A stretch of 64,000 nucleotides of DNA from Eupeodes corollae (taxonomy: Eukaryota > Arthropoda > Insecta > Diptera > Syrphidae), in contig NC_079148.1 in assembly GCF_945859685.1 (NCBI RefSeq), positions 127,057,621-127,121,620 on the forward strand, in the 5' to 3' direction. The notes under the pieces are model-generated. The model searched no databases and was not told the origin of the DNA. It saw only the letters and a list, made by a program, of their open reading frames with translations. Below, in pieces: positions 22,826 through 33,962 of the stretch (position 1 is the first letter of the stretch; each line of letters starts with the position of its first letter). Position numbers and translations under genes: made by a program.

Positions 22826-25530
22826 GATCGTACCAGTGTTTATCAATTGTAACAAATGGATGGAAAAGTATGTGGAGCTTTTTAATATCCTTCTACGCCA
22901 ACATGTGACGCAACGCTTGACACAAATGGGAAAAAAAACTAACAGAAATGTGTGAATCAATTGGTCTAACCATGTTGTATGGAAGAAAAAAGGGAAAAAA
23001 CTGGTAAGTTTACCTTTTTTAGAGGAACCACAAACTCCGCAATAGACTACTGCCTTTTACGTGGAAAGTGGTGCTAGTACACAATAGACTTACCGGTGGA
23101 ACAACTGGTATACTCAGACCATCTTCCAGTGGTTATTTGTTGTTATTTCACCAAAGACTCAGAATAACCCACCGAAAGTCTAGAACTCTTACCGAAACTC
23201 CAGTGGAAGGAATGTTTTTTGCTGTCATACCAAACAAGCCGTGACACAAGTCTGACCCTTGTAAACGATGATCAAATTCAATCTATAAGTGGTCTTGAGT
23301 TATTGGTTACGTGTGTCGAACAAGCCGCCCAACCAGTTCAAGCAAACCGCAGGCAAAAGTACAGGAGGGACCCATGGTTTGATGAAGAATGTGAAGCAGC
23401 TAGGAAAAAATCTTTCAGGATGTTTAAGCTAGTCAGGGAAATCTGTTTCGACAACTCAGTGGCGAGCTCTGTCCGCGATTCCAACTTCTATATAGAAATA
23501 AAAACACAACGATTTTTAAAGTGGAAAATTAAACAAAAACCACTATCTTTCCGTTTTATTTAGAGCCGACCTAAATAAAACGGAAAAGTCTCTAATCTTC
23601 TTTTACATTTATTATTGGCTCTAAACATTCTTATACTCTATCTTACTATATAGAAAACATCGAATGCAGAGTTGCCAGACTCATGCAGTTCTATACAAAA
23701 TCAATTCAAACTCAGCAAAAATAATGTTACAAAGCACAAATGTGGCTTACAAAAATCTCTGCAAGGAAAAACAAAAACAAAATTCTTTGTCCCTCATGGT
23801 AAGGCTGAAATTAGTGCAGGAACTTAATGGGATCCCTTTCGTTAGGAAAACCGAAATTAATACGGAACTATTAGCAAATCATTTTGAACTATTCCTAGGA
23901 AGGCCAGAAAGACCTTCCCAAATACAGTTTGCTAATCCTTGGATCAAAAACGAAATTTTGGATCAAGAATTCACAATTCAAAAAGAAGCGACTGTCCTTC
24001 ACAGATGAAACAACAACGAAGCTATAGGAGACCATCGCATTCGCTATAAATTTCTCCAGAAAACTTTTTAATAAAACTAACAGATGCATACAACTACATC
24101 TTCAAGAGCAATGATTTTCCGTAAAGCTTCCGAAAGAATATAATTTTCATAATTTTCCAAAAATAACCAACAAACTACCTTGACATATCTTTTATGAACT
24201 CTGTCATGAAAATCTTTCCAAGTGTAACTCTAGACAGACTTAAGCTATGGGTTCCAGATAACAATCTGCTAAGTGAATATCAGGCTGGTTTCAGAAAAGA
24301 ATACTCAACAGTGGACATGCATCGCCAGATCATTCCTAACAAAACGAAAGAAGTTATACACTTTCTTCATTGAATTCAAGTCATCCTCCGATTCAATTGA
24401 TCCGAATGAATTGTTTTACAATCTAAGTTTCTTAAGTATATCCACAAAAATGTTGAATACGCTGAAAGGACACTACGTGAGCAACCAAACAACGGTATGA
24501 AATGGAACATAAAGATCAGAATGGTTCCACACGACATCAGGTGTTAGACAAGGCTGTCTTTTGAGTCCAGTTCTATTTTCTCTTTTCCTAAATGATCTCA
24601 CTACTTTTTTGCTTAGTGGTATTAGTTTTTTCAGCGCCACAATTAAACCACTGATATATGCAGATGATGTTTTCATATTTGCAGAGACTCCAAAACAAAC
24701 TGCAATCATATTGTAACCTATGGAATCTGACTGTTAATACCAATAATGGAAATGTATGATTTTTCCGCAACGGAACAAGACGATATGCAAGAGAAGAAAA
24801 ATGAAGATGAGAAAATGTAGATCTTGAGGTGGTGAGGGAGTAGAGGGCAAGGCAAATAGAAGCAAAAAAGCTACAACTGGAAAGAAATCTTGAGCAAGAA
24901 GCATATTGCCCCAAGCACAAAGTTTAAAGGGGGTAGAGAAACGTTTAAGATGCATCTAGAGACAGGAGTTGCACCAATCCATATCTTCACATTGATGATG
25001 CATCTGCAATATATTTAAAAAGTTACAGACACATCTGCTTTCTAGGAATTCCCAATTCTTTGAAGAGTGGTCTCGACTTGGTTGCTAGAATCAGGAATAG
25101 AGGATTTTAAAACTTTATGTCCACTATTGCTTGGAAAAGTTCTAGCATCCTGTTTTTTGCAAAATTTGGAGAGTCCGCTCAACAAAGTGAGTCTCGAATT
25201 CTATATGAACAATTGAATCACGACATAGGTGTGCGCAATTATTTCGACGATAGATATCCTATAAGTGCAATAGCCTTCATTTTTAAAAACTAGAGTGAAA
25301 TTATTGCGTTTAAATTACCAACCACACGGCTCCCACGAAACCACTCTTTGAACATTATGTAACCTTAAAGAAACAGAAAATGTTTTTTTCCTAGGGAGAT
25401 GACCTATCTTTAAGACAATTCAACGAGCTTTCTGTGAAAAAAACGTCCTCAACAACGATGATATCATTTTAATTCACAATGGTGAAAACTGGACAACATT
25501 GTCCAATTTCGTCCGCACGGCGCTGAACTA
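22826..25530 (+). pseudogene. Second copy of the element A LINE clade, heavily decayed
   Basis: Opens in mid-endonuclease with VPVFINCNKWMEKYVELFNI, matching the LVPIYLNCNKW segment of element A. Then come FRGTTNSAIDYCLLRGKW and VYSDHLPVVI (the SDH box is kept here), and PWFDEECEAARKKSFRMFKL (linker). The RT shows FFIEFKSSSDSIDPNELFYN, TTSGVRQGCLLSPVLFSLFL and IKPLIYADDVFIFAETPKQ, so the catalytic box is present. The C-terminal Cys/His region survives as CNLKETENVFF with NGENWTTLSNFVRTAL at the very end. Many stops and frame changes make it inactive. It starts directly against the jockey relic. Confidence 0.85.
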
Positions 25531-25602
25531 AAAAATAAATAAATTGGGTGGCGCAACAGTCCGTTTTAGAATTAGGGCCTAGTGACTTACAACTCTCAAC
25601 CT
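25531..25602 (-). repeat. Orphan 3' end of a LINE (AAAT-tailed), minus strand
   Basis: On the minus strand the segment reads GGTTGAGAGTTGTAAGTCAC, then ACGGACTGTTGCGCCACCC and an ATTTATTTATTT tail. The GGACTGT.GCGCCACC box is almost the same as in the RTE 3' ends at 60897 and 27855, but the tail differs, so this is the 3' end of another family sharing the terminal box. No coding part is attached. Confidence 0.6.
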
Positions 25603-26645
25603 ACAGTTTTATTTGCAGAATCCGAACGGCTTATTTGAGAAAGCACTTTTTCATGACAAAAGTTACTCTTGGAAAATTTGTCAATTCCTCGCAAGAGGCA
25701 ATACCCGTGAAAAATTAAATTATTATACTTGAAAATAATATTAAATGATTATTTTGACTGTAGTTTTTCATCTAAGAAATACTTAAAGACTATAATTTTT
25801 TTCTAATTGGTATTCTTTTAACGACTTTTAATTCAACAGATTTCCAAAGCGTAACTTTACTTCTCAAACTTTAGGAATTGTTTTATTCTGTTTTCTTGCG
25901 AGTTACTTAAACGATACTCTATTGAATTGAAAAAGGTTCGACCGAATTAATATAGAACCTTGAATCTTATTGTTATTGTTTTGTTTTGTCTGTTCTTAAT
26001 TTAGCAATACGATTTGATACTTTTCAATATCATCGCGGTTCTAAAGAGTGTATAAGTTTAAATCAATGTTATTAAATGAAGACAAATATTTGTGGAGGGT
26101 TTAACATTTGGTGGAAGGTGTATTACCTTTTAAAATGTCAAATTTTATTGCTTTTATGTAACAATGAATAAATTAAAGGTTATAAGATACTGTTGGTGTT
26201 TTGATGTGGGCGATTTCAATCGAAGCTGAATCCAATACATAGATGCTAAAATGTTGGGTGCTACCTCTTGAAATTTGTATCTTTCTTTTAGAAATTTGAC
26301 ATTTTGAAACCAGATATTTTCAATAGTTTGGAGTTCTTTTATTATTTTATTAAATTCGTTATATTAAAAATGTTAATTTTAACTGGGTTTAAAAAACATA
26401 ACTAATTCGAAATTATGATTAACTCAAAGTTTTTCCACGTGGCAAACTTGAAAATTTACTGTGAATATACTTATAACTAGTGGCCTAACTTTAAATGTTA
26501 AAACATTCAATTATTTATCTAAAGCCACATATTCACCAGGCAATATACAACTTATTAAAATTAATTACAAACATTCCAAGTCCTTTTTAAAATCTTCAAG
26601 AGGTCAGAAAAATGAAAATAAAAATACAAGATTTGGTAAGTAAAC
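25603..26645. other. AT-rich non-coding stretch
   Basis: No recognised coding sequence, RNA gene or repeat. Confidence 0.45.
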
Positions 26646-26649
26646 TGCA

Positions 26650-27890
26650 CTAAAAAGGCACTTAAAATGCCCCCAACTTATCCTGAACATTACATATAAG
26701 ATCCTTCCTGCCATTTTATATGAACGTCTGAAGCCGTTCGTCAAAAACATAATTAGTCCTTACTATCAGTATTTACCAAGGATTCATATTACAGCAGATC
26801 TTGGAGAAAATGCTGGAACTTCAAATTGATACCCACCATCTCACTATCCCACCATCACCATTTTAAAGCCGCGTATGACAGCATCTATAGGGATGAGCTG
26901 TACAGAGCAATATCTGGATTTGCATCCCTGTCAAACTTATCCGTTTGTGCAGAATGATGATTTAGAATGATGGTGCTTATCAAGGTCAGAAAAGATCTCT
27001 CCAGACAAGGCGATATACTGTCATATGCGACTTCTCCAACATCGTTCTGAAAAGAATCGTACAAAAGTCAACCTTCAACACTAGAGGCACAATCTTCCAA
27101 AGGTCCATCCAATTACTTGGATACGAAGGTGATATTGACAAAACTGGAAGATCAAAGCGTGATGTCAGCGGAGCGTTTTCGAGCATTGTAACAGAAGAGG
27201 AGAAGATGGGTTTCGTGGTCAATGAGGGCAAAACCAAGTATATGCTGTCATCAAAAAATTACATTGAACGACAACGTCTTGAAGAAACATCGTCACCATG
27301 GACAGCTAATACTTTGATGTACCCTAGGGCTTTGTCTACCTCGCCACCACTTGCAAATCGCTGCTTCTTTGGACTTAGAAGGCAATTGAATAGTAAAGTC
27401 CTCTCACGAGCATCTAAAATCAGCATTTATAAGACACTCATTATCCCGGTTCTCATATATGGCGTTGAGGCCTGTACCCGGTCAAAGAAAATTGAAAGCG
27501 TCTTAGGATGCTTCGAGATAAAAATTTTTCGGGTGATTTTTGGTCCCGTATGCATAGATGGAAAATGGATATATGTATAAAGCAGCAGAGGTTCAGGTCA
27601 GAATCCAAAGATCAGGAATCTTAGTAGCAGAAGCCTGAGCCTCTGCGGAGTTTTTTTGTGGCCTCCTTCGGGCTCCAGCCCGGAAGGTATCCGAATCCAA
27701 TCCAGAGGGACAACGCAGTAGAGGAAGACCGCGACTCAGGTAGCGCACACAGGTGAGTGAAGACCTCAACCAACTTTGCGTGCGTGAAAGTGGAGACAGC
27801 TAGCTAGGGATCGAGCTGGCTTGAGACGCATGTTGGTTGAGGACCAGGTCCACTCCAGAATGTGGCGCTACCTTAAGTAATTAAGTAACT
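26650..27890 (+). pseudogene. RTE-type LINE, RT and 3' part (copy 1)
   Basis: This matches the better copy at 58000-60947. The left end corresponds to the ISYKILSAEL region (here NITYKILPAILYERLKPF). It runs through damaged palm boxes, then the open stretch 27206-27580 with GFVVNEGKTKYMLSSK, NRCFFGLRRQLNSKVLSRAS and IYKTLIIPVLIYGVEACT. The C-terminal EGQRSRGRPRLR and QVSEDLNQLCVRESGDS follow near 27700-27790. The 3' end has GGTCCACTCC and TGTGGCGCTACC then a TTAAGTAA-type tail (27873-27890). The YADD region around 27115 reads LGYEGDIDKTGR, so it is damaged. 5' truncated, many frameshifts. Confidence 0.85.
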
Positions 27891-29020
27891 AAAATTCCAT
27901 GGCTTGATTTGTAATTTTACTCGCAATAAATAAAATTATTAAGTTTATTTTTTAAACATTCTTTTATTAAAAAATTAACAACCAAGAAGTTAAATTTTTT
28001 GTAGAAAGAAGCAATAATATAAAAAATGGGTTATATTTTGACCTGCAACCAGTCTCATAAATTTGTTGAGTACACTTCCACATCAAGTCAAAAATTAAAT
28101 TTTCGAGATATCTCAAATCGTTTTTATTTTATTAAAAAGTTTTATAATTATTGTTCTAAGATATCAGAAAAAAAAAGAAACAAACAACAGATATTTAGAT
28201 AGTCCCCACAATTTCAAATTTATTTTTATAGAAAAAATATTTATCAACAATAAAAAGTTTAACAAAATATCAATAATATTCAAAAATTATCTTTCTTCAT
28301 CTCAAAAATTAAACTTTCAAAACTTTTTAATATCTATTCAACCATATTAAAATTTATAACCTGAGTTTGTGTGTTCCTAAACCTTATGCGTACCTTTATC
28401 TTATGATTAATTTTTGGTAATCTTTGATGATGGGTTTTAATTTGATTTTATATTTCTGTGCTCACTGAAGTTTATTTTATGATTGCCTTTTTATCTCTTT
28501 GTTAAAGTGACTTATGATAAGAATACTTTGAATGATGGAAATTGTTGGATGGATGGTTGGTTGGATATTATTGGCCCTTAAGGGTGAATTTCTGTCCAGT
28601 TTTTTGGGCAGAATTTTAATATGACTACGGTGTCTAGACAAAAAAAAATATAGAAATAAACTTTTGTATCTAAATCCTTTAAGGGTTCTTGTTTATCTAA
28701 GAGATTTCTGGGTTTATTTATTTAAGGGATTATAGTGGAATTAGATGGAGAAGTGCTCAGTAGATGGAGAAGAATAAATTGATTTTTAAACCTCTAAAAT
28801 GAAAAGAAATCCAAAATAATAATCCTCAAACCTATACAATTAATATTACTTTTAGTTACTTCCAAACTTGATAAATCCAAGTTCGTCAAAATTTAAAACC
28901 ATGGTCCTCAAACATTGACAAACAAACTTTCTCTATCAATCATTTTTAGCTCAATTTGTGTATTCAAAGAAACAAATACACATTAAAAAATTGTACCCGC
29001 CCTTATATAACAACAAAATT
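27891..29020. other. AT-rich non-coding stretch
   Basis: No coding match. It might contain decayed 3' sequence of the gypsy element that starts at 29021, but no LTR is recognisable. Confidence 0.4.
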
Positions 29021-29640
29021 TTACATTTTGAGTTTCTTTAAATTAAAATTAAGTGCACAACTAAGTCGCACAAAATTTCTTCTGTAAAAGAATCTTGAAA
29101 ATGTAAATTCCATTAATAAGAAATGAGCATATCCCATCGAAATGTGTAACCATCGTTGAAGGCGATGTAGGGTCACATGTGGCAGCTTTTTGGATGGATT
29201 GAAAATCGTGACCAGAGGTTGGTGGTCTGTAACCAGTTGAAATTGACGTCTTAATAGGTATTGATGGAATTTCTTAACTCCATTAATGATGGAAAGAGCC
29301 TCCTTCTCTATCTCTATTTTTTTGAGGCTCGTCAAGTGTTTTAGACTCGAAGGGTATGGGTCTCTCTTTTCTGTCTGGAGAAGTCACTGCACCAATTTTT
29401 TTGTATGAGGTGGCATCCGTAGTCAATATGATTGGATAGTCATCCCGAAAATGTACCAATCTTGTTATGTTCAAAATATCATATTTAAATTGATTAAAAG
29501 CCTTCTTTTGCTCTTCGCCCCAAAAGGATGGCTGTTCTGCTAAACGCAGTTTGTTTATTGGGGCTGCTACTTGGGCGGAATTTTTAATGAAATGATAATA
29601 ATAATTCAGTTTGCCGATAAATGCCTCCTGGTTTTTAAGT
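29021..29640 (-). pseudogene. Ty3/gypsy RT thumb and RNase H fragment
   Basis: Reading down from 29640: EAFIGKLNYYYHFIKN, SAQVAAPINKLRL and FWGEEQKKAFNQFK (RT thumb/connection), then YPIILTTDATSYKKIGAVTS (RNase H, first catalytic D). After a frameshift follow EIEKEALSIINGVKKFHQYL (catalytic E) and FQLVTDHQPLVTIFNPSK (TDH box). The end of RNase H is degraded after LHRLQRWLHIS. RNase H removes the RNA strand of the RNA-DNA hybrid. Integrase and 3' LTR are not seen. It probably belongs with the gypsy gag-protease piece at 32140-33960. Confidence 0.85.
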
Positions 29641-29644
29641 TCTT

Positions 29645-31165
29645 AGGTTCACGCTATCGTCTGAACTATTAGACCCTTGCTTTCCTGGTAGTTCTCTTAC
29701 CGAAACGTGCAACAGTTATATACGTTTAAGTTCAAATACAACATACCCACAAGGTCTGATCACAAGAGATAAGCTTCAATGGGCTCTCAATAGCTTCAAA
29801 CCATTTAAATCTGCAGGACCAGACCAGCCGAATTACAAAAGACTTCTGATATAATTGCACCAATCCTTGAGGCAATTTTTACTAGCTGTCTTTACCTGGT
29901 TTATGTTCCCTCGGCATGGGGAGAAGTTAAAGTTGTTTTTAAAACCAAAGCAGGTAAATGGTCGCAAGTCAATCCCAAAGATCTACGATCTATAAGTCTA
30001 TCATCATTCCTTCTTAAGACCTTGGAAAGATTGATTGATATCCATTTAAGGGCAAGTATTGATACAAGACTTCTGTCTTCGACTTAACATATACCTAAAG
30101 GTATATCAGTGGAAACAGCGTTACATACGTCGAATATTCCCTCCATCATAAAGAGTTCACTATGGTTGCTTTCCTTGACATCGAAGGTGCATTTAACAAC
30201 GTGGACACATCTGCAATCACATCTGCACTGACATCTCTAAATGTAGAGAGTTCGCTTAGGGAGTTGATTCATTTAATGCTGACTAGCAGAATAATCAACT
30301 CAAAACTGGGCAACTCTTCTAGTAGACGATTTGTTAGTAGAGGGACACCGCAAGGTGGTGTTCTATCCCCTCTCCTCTGGAACCTGGTGGTGGAGGGTTT
30401 CAGAGTGATAGCCTATGCGGACGACGTTGCTATAGCAGTTTCAGGAAAGCATCTTAATATCCTAAAAGAACTCTTACAAAATGCCTTGGACAGACTAATA
30501 CTTTGGGCTAATCGGTCTGGACTGGGTGTTAACCCACACAAAACCGAGCTGGTCTTATTTTCGAGGAGATACAAAATTCCATTTGTCAACCCTCCTTACA
30601 TTAAAGGAATCCAATTAAAATTCTCAGACGAGGCCAAATACTTAGGTCTTGTCTTAGACAAAAAACTAAATTGGAAACGCAACGTACAGGAAAGAGTCAA
30701 AAAAGCTAATGTAGCTCTCTTTGCCTGCAAAAAAGCTATTGGTAATAAATGGGGTTTACAAATCAGAATCACGCATTGGCTATACCCATCGGTAATCAGA
30801 CCGATTTGAACATACTGTGTGGCAGTATGGTGGACTGCTTTAGAGAAAGGTATAAACAAGGATAAAGGATAAAGTGCAAAGTTCAGCTTGCCTATGTATA
30901 AGCGGATTGCTTCGCACGACCCCGTCTGCGACACTGGACACTTTGCTCCACCTAACACCTCTTGACATATTTAGCAAACAAATAGCTGCAAGCTCTGCTA
31001 TTCGCTTCAATGCTTCGTCGCAGTGGACTAACAACAACATTAGCCACTCCGTAATTCTAAGGTACTTAAAATCAATTCCAAAGTACACAGACTACACCAT
31101 CCCCCAACTACAATTCGACAGAAATTTCCAGATTTCTATACTTACCAGATTTTTGGGAGGATAGG
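29645..31165 (+). pseudogene. RNase H-encoding LINE (I/LOA/R1 group), reverse transcriptase part
   Basis: The insertion starts near 29645 in the RT fingers: DKLQWALNSFKPFKSAGPDQ, then VYVPSAWGEVKVVFKTKAG and PKDLRSISLSSFLLKTLERL in changing frames. The open 215-codon frame (30162-30809) has FLDIEGAFNNVDTSAI, SRGTPQGGVLSPLLWNLVV and RVIAYADDVAIAVSG (catalytic box intact), GLGVNPHKTELVLFSRRYK and EAKYLGLVLDKKLNWKRN (thumb). It continues after a stop with SSACLCISGLLRTTPSAT and PLDIFSKQIAASSAIRF. Endonuclease and ORF1 are missing. The whole fragment (to about 32130) lies inside a gypsy element of opposite strand. Confidence 0.85.
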
Positions 31166-31184
31166 ACATTCTTGGAGAATGAGC

Positions 31185-32130
31185 CGATCCATTTTTACAC
31201 AGATGGGTCATAAACAAAAGAAGGGCTTGGTGAAGGTGTGTACTCAGAACGACTGAAATTAAGTCTCTTATTCCGCCTTCCCAAACATTGTAGCGTGTTT
31301 CAGGCGGAATTTTTGGCGATAAAAGAAGTCTTGTCTTCGCTCCAAAAAAACGTGAAATCAACATCTGATATCCGTATTTTCTCTAATAGCCAGGCCGCTA
31401 TCAAATCTCTGGACTGTCTCAACAAACTCTATAACAGTCCATAACTGTCGATCATCTCTAATGAAGATGGCGCAACAGTTTAATATTCACCTTTGCTGGG
31501 TGCCGGGCCATAGAGACATTACAGGTAACTGTAAGGCAGATGAACTCGCCAGGAACGGTTTACTGCAGCCCATCCTACCACGTTTGACACACGCTGGCAT
31601 ACCAATGGCTACTTGTAAACTGCTACTAATGTAAGACGCTGTGAGGAGGGCAGGCACCAGGTGGACCAACATCACCACGTGTCAAGCCACAAAAAACATC
31701 TGGCCAACACTGGATTTAAAACGTTCAAGGTTCTTGCTCTCTCTAAGCAGATCGCATATAAGCTCGATAATAGGTGTCATAACTGGACACTGTCTGATAG
31801 GAAAGCACGCCACGAGACTTGGCGTATTCTCAAAGGACTTTTGCAGAAGCTGTATTTACGAGAAAGAAGAAGAAATGGTTCTTCATCTTCTCTGCACATG
31901 CCCTGCTCTAGCTCGAAAACGCAAGAATTACCTAGGAGAATTCTTCTTTAACGATCTAAACGATCTAAATCATATCGGTATAATCAGCCTCTCACGTTTC
32001 GTAAGGTACTCAAGCTGGTTCCATTGACCTTAAGAGGAAGCCTCAAGATTCATGTGGTATCACAATGGGCCATTAAACTGGTCTAAGTGAGTCCGTTTCC
32101 ATCTTGGACAGCCACTATTAATTAACCTAG
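31185..32130 (+). pseudogene. Same LINE: RNase H domain, C-terminal zinc finger and 3' UTR
   Basis: RNase H begins IHFYTDGS followed at once by a TAA stop (about 31208). Then come CSVFQAEFLAIKEVLSSLQ (catalytic E) and IRIFSNSQAAIKSL. The third catalytic position is normally D in S-D-S-Q and is N here. LCWVPGHRDITGNCKADELA closes the domain. The C-terminus (open frame to 32027) carries CRSCIYEKEEEMVLHLLCTC, a C-X2-C...H-X3-C cluster. The 3' UTR to about 32130 includes CACAATGGGCC and TTGGACAGCCACTA, similar to 3' ends of this LINE group, and stops where gypsy RT sequence resumes. Confidence 0.85.
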
Positions 32131-32139
32131 GTTCAGGTA

Positions 32140-33715
32140 AATCACGGATCTCATTTCAGCACGGACAACTTCTTTGCATCCAAATGGGACGGGTCGATGT
32201 TTAAAATACTAAGGTTGACTATCCGAATTCAAGGTTAAATGAGCGACAAATAGCGACAAATAATTTACTGCAACCTTATCCAGGACTGAAAACTGTTTTG
32301 TTATTTCTCACTGATAGACCTTGCATCGGTTTGCAGACTTTATTCGTCTGAAACTTGTAAGACTGATATACCGCTTGAAAAATTGATTGTGAAATCGAAT
32401 GCCTCAAACCAATCTAAGCCCGTAATATTTGAACCGTTTTGATACTCCCTCATCAAAAATGAAAGCTTCCAAACTTTTTGTATGTTGAATTAATGCCTTT
32501 GGGACCCCTCTTATGGAAACCCTTACACCTCCGTAAGCCTTTAATGAACAATTTGTAGGTTCATAGGAAGGATTTTTAAATGCATGATAACCTTCGAGAC
32601 CCACAACGGAACAATTTGCTTTAGTGTCCAGTGAAACGACACAAAAATTTGACGGCCCTTTCGATGAGCTAACAACACTTTATCGTGAAGACCGTCTTTG
32701 ATTATCTCATGAACTAAATGATTTATTTCAGTGTACTGGGGGCGATTGTTAGGTTTTTATCGGTTTTACAACTGTGACGATATCCTTTATATGTTTTTTT
32801 TACGACCTCGACGTTGCGTCGATTTCTTTCTAAAAACTGTGTTGGTATTTTTTTTATAAGCAAACTGTGTTTATGTGCCCTTTTCGATTACAATTATTGC
32901 AAACTGAATTTCGGTGTTTGCACTGATCACGGTTGTGATAAGTAATGCAGCCAGGGTAAAACTTTCTTACAAGATAATGATCATTGCAATTACTTGAATG
33001 GCGTTGTTCACGAGCATGGTTGAGCTGATTAACTTCAGCAGTCGATTTCAGTGGCTGTTTGGGTTGATTCGAATGCTGTCAACAGTTCTTCGATCTCTGC
33101 TAAGGTCGGATCTTTCTTCTGGGTTGCAGACACGCGGATAACTTCCTGTGGAGTGTAGTATACGATCATATCTCGAATCTTACAGTCGGCATAGGATGTA
33201 CCAAAGCCTTCCTTTGTGCAAATGAACTTGCAGTCTCTGGCTAATCCACTCAAATCGGCAATCCATTCAGCATAAGTTTGTTTAGGAGTCATTTTCTGCC
33301 GCAGAAATTTGTATCTCGATGCGGGTACATGCAGTTTTGTTTGGAAATGTTTTGTCAATTCAGATATTAAATCTTGGAATGTCTGTAGACTCACACCGTT
33401 GGTCTCGAACAGTTTTTGGAGTACCTCATTTATGTAATTATCACAGGTTGACAAAAAATGTGCCTTTTAAGTTATCGTCTACTACAGCATTGGCCTTGAA
33501 GTGTTGTTGAAGCTGAAAAACATAGTTTTCCAAAGTTTCTTTTTCTACAGCAAAAGCGCGAAACTGTGAAATAGAGTTTGATGTCGAACACTTGGGGTTA
33601 GACGATGATGAACTCTTGTAAAGTTTCTCCCGCATTTTGGATTGCAGTTGTTGCTCCATCCATTCCTTCTGCTGTGCTAGTAATCTTTTGACCAAATTAT
33701 TATAAATGGGTTCTT
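32140..33715 (-). pseudogene. Ty3/gypsy gag, nucleocapsid, protease and start of RT
   Basis: Gag begins about 20 bp after the primer binding site (VKRLLAQQKEWMEQQLQSKM), shifts frame near 33450 and continues with LTKHFQTKLHVPASRYKFLR and KQTYAEWIADLSGLARDC. A nucleocapsid knuckle follows at 33000-32880 (CITYHNRDQCKHRNSVCNNC, NRKGH). The retropepsin reads SLDTKANCSVVGLEG near 32640-32600; the catalytic D-T-G is D-T-K, so it is dead. GLDWFEAFDF and, near 32200, RPVPFGCKEVVRAEMRSV look like the linker and start of the RT. The frame then runs into the RNase H-encoding LINE. Confidence 0.8.
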
Positions 33716-33717
33716 TC

Positions 33718-33734
33718 TAATAACCTCGTCGCCA
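33718..33734 (-). other. Gypsy primer binding site
   Basis: The minus strand reads TGGCGACGAGGTTATTA directly between the LTR end and gag. TGGCGAC- is the usual start of the primer binding site region in many insect gypsy elements. It fixes the inner edge of the 5' LTR. Confidence 0.65.
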
Positions 33735-33736
33735 GA

Positions 33737-33960
33737 TGATATATTTAGTACCCAAAGACTGGAAATGGTTTAAATTACATTATTTATTGATTGATTTGTA
33801 TCTTAATTCGAGGTGGATGTGATCAACGCTGAGGGCGGAATAGAAGTGAAAATCGATCGCCAAAAAAAACGGCGAAAAGGAATTATATTCATTGGACACC
33901 TACACTGAAGTTGTCATCGTTTGAGAGCACGAACAGAGTTGCCAGATATAACAGTTACAA
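33737..33960 (-). repeat. Gypsy 5' LTR, about 224 bp
   Basis: On the minus strand the LTR begins TGTAACTGTTATATCTGGC (or TGTTGTAAC up to 33962) and ends ATATATCA, two bases before the primer binding site. TG...CA ends and position next to the binding site support the call. No partner LTR is present in the window to confirm the length. Confidence 0.6.
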
Positions 33961-33962
33961 CA

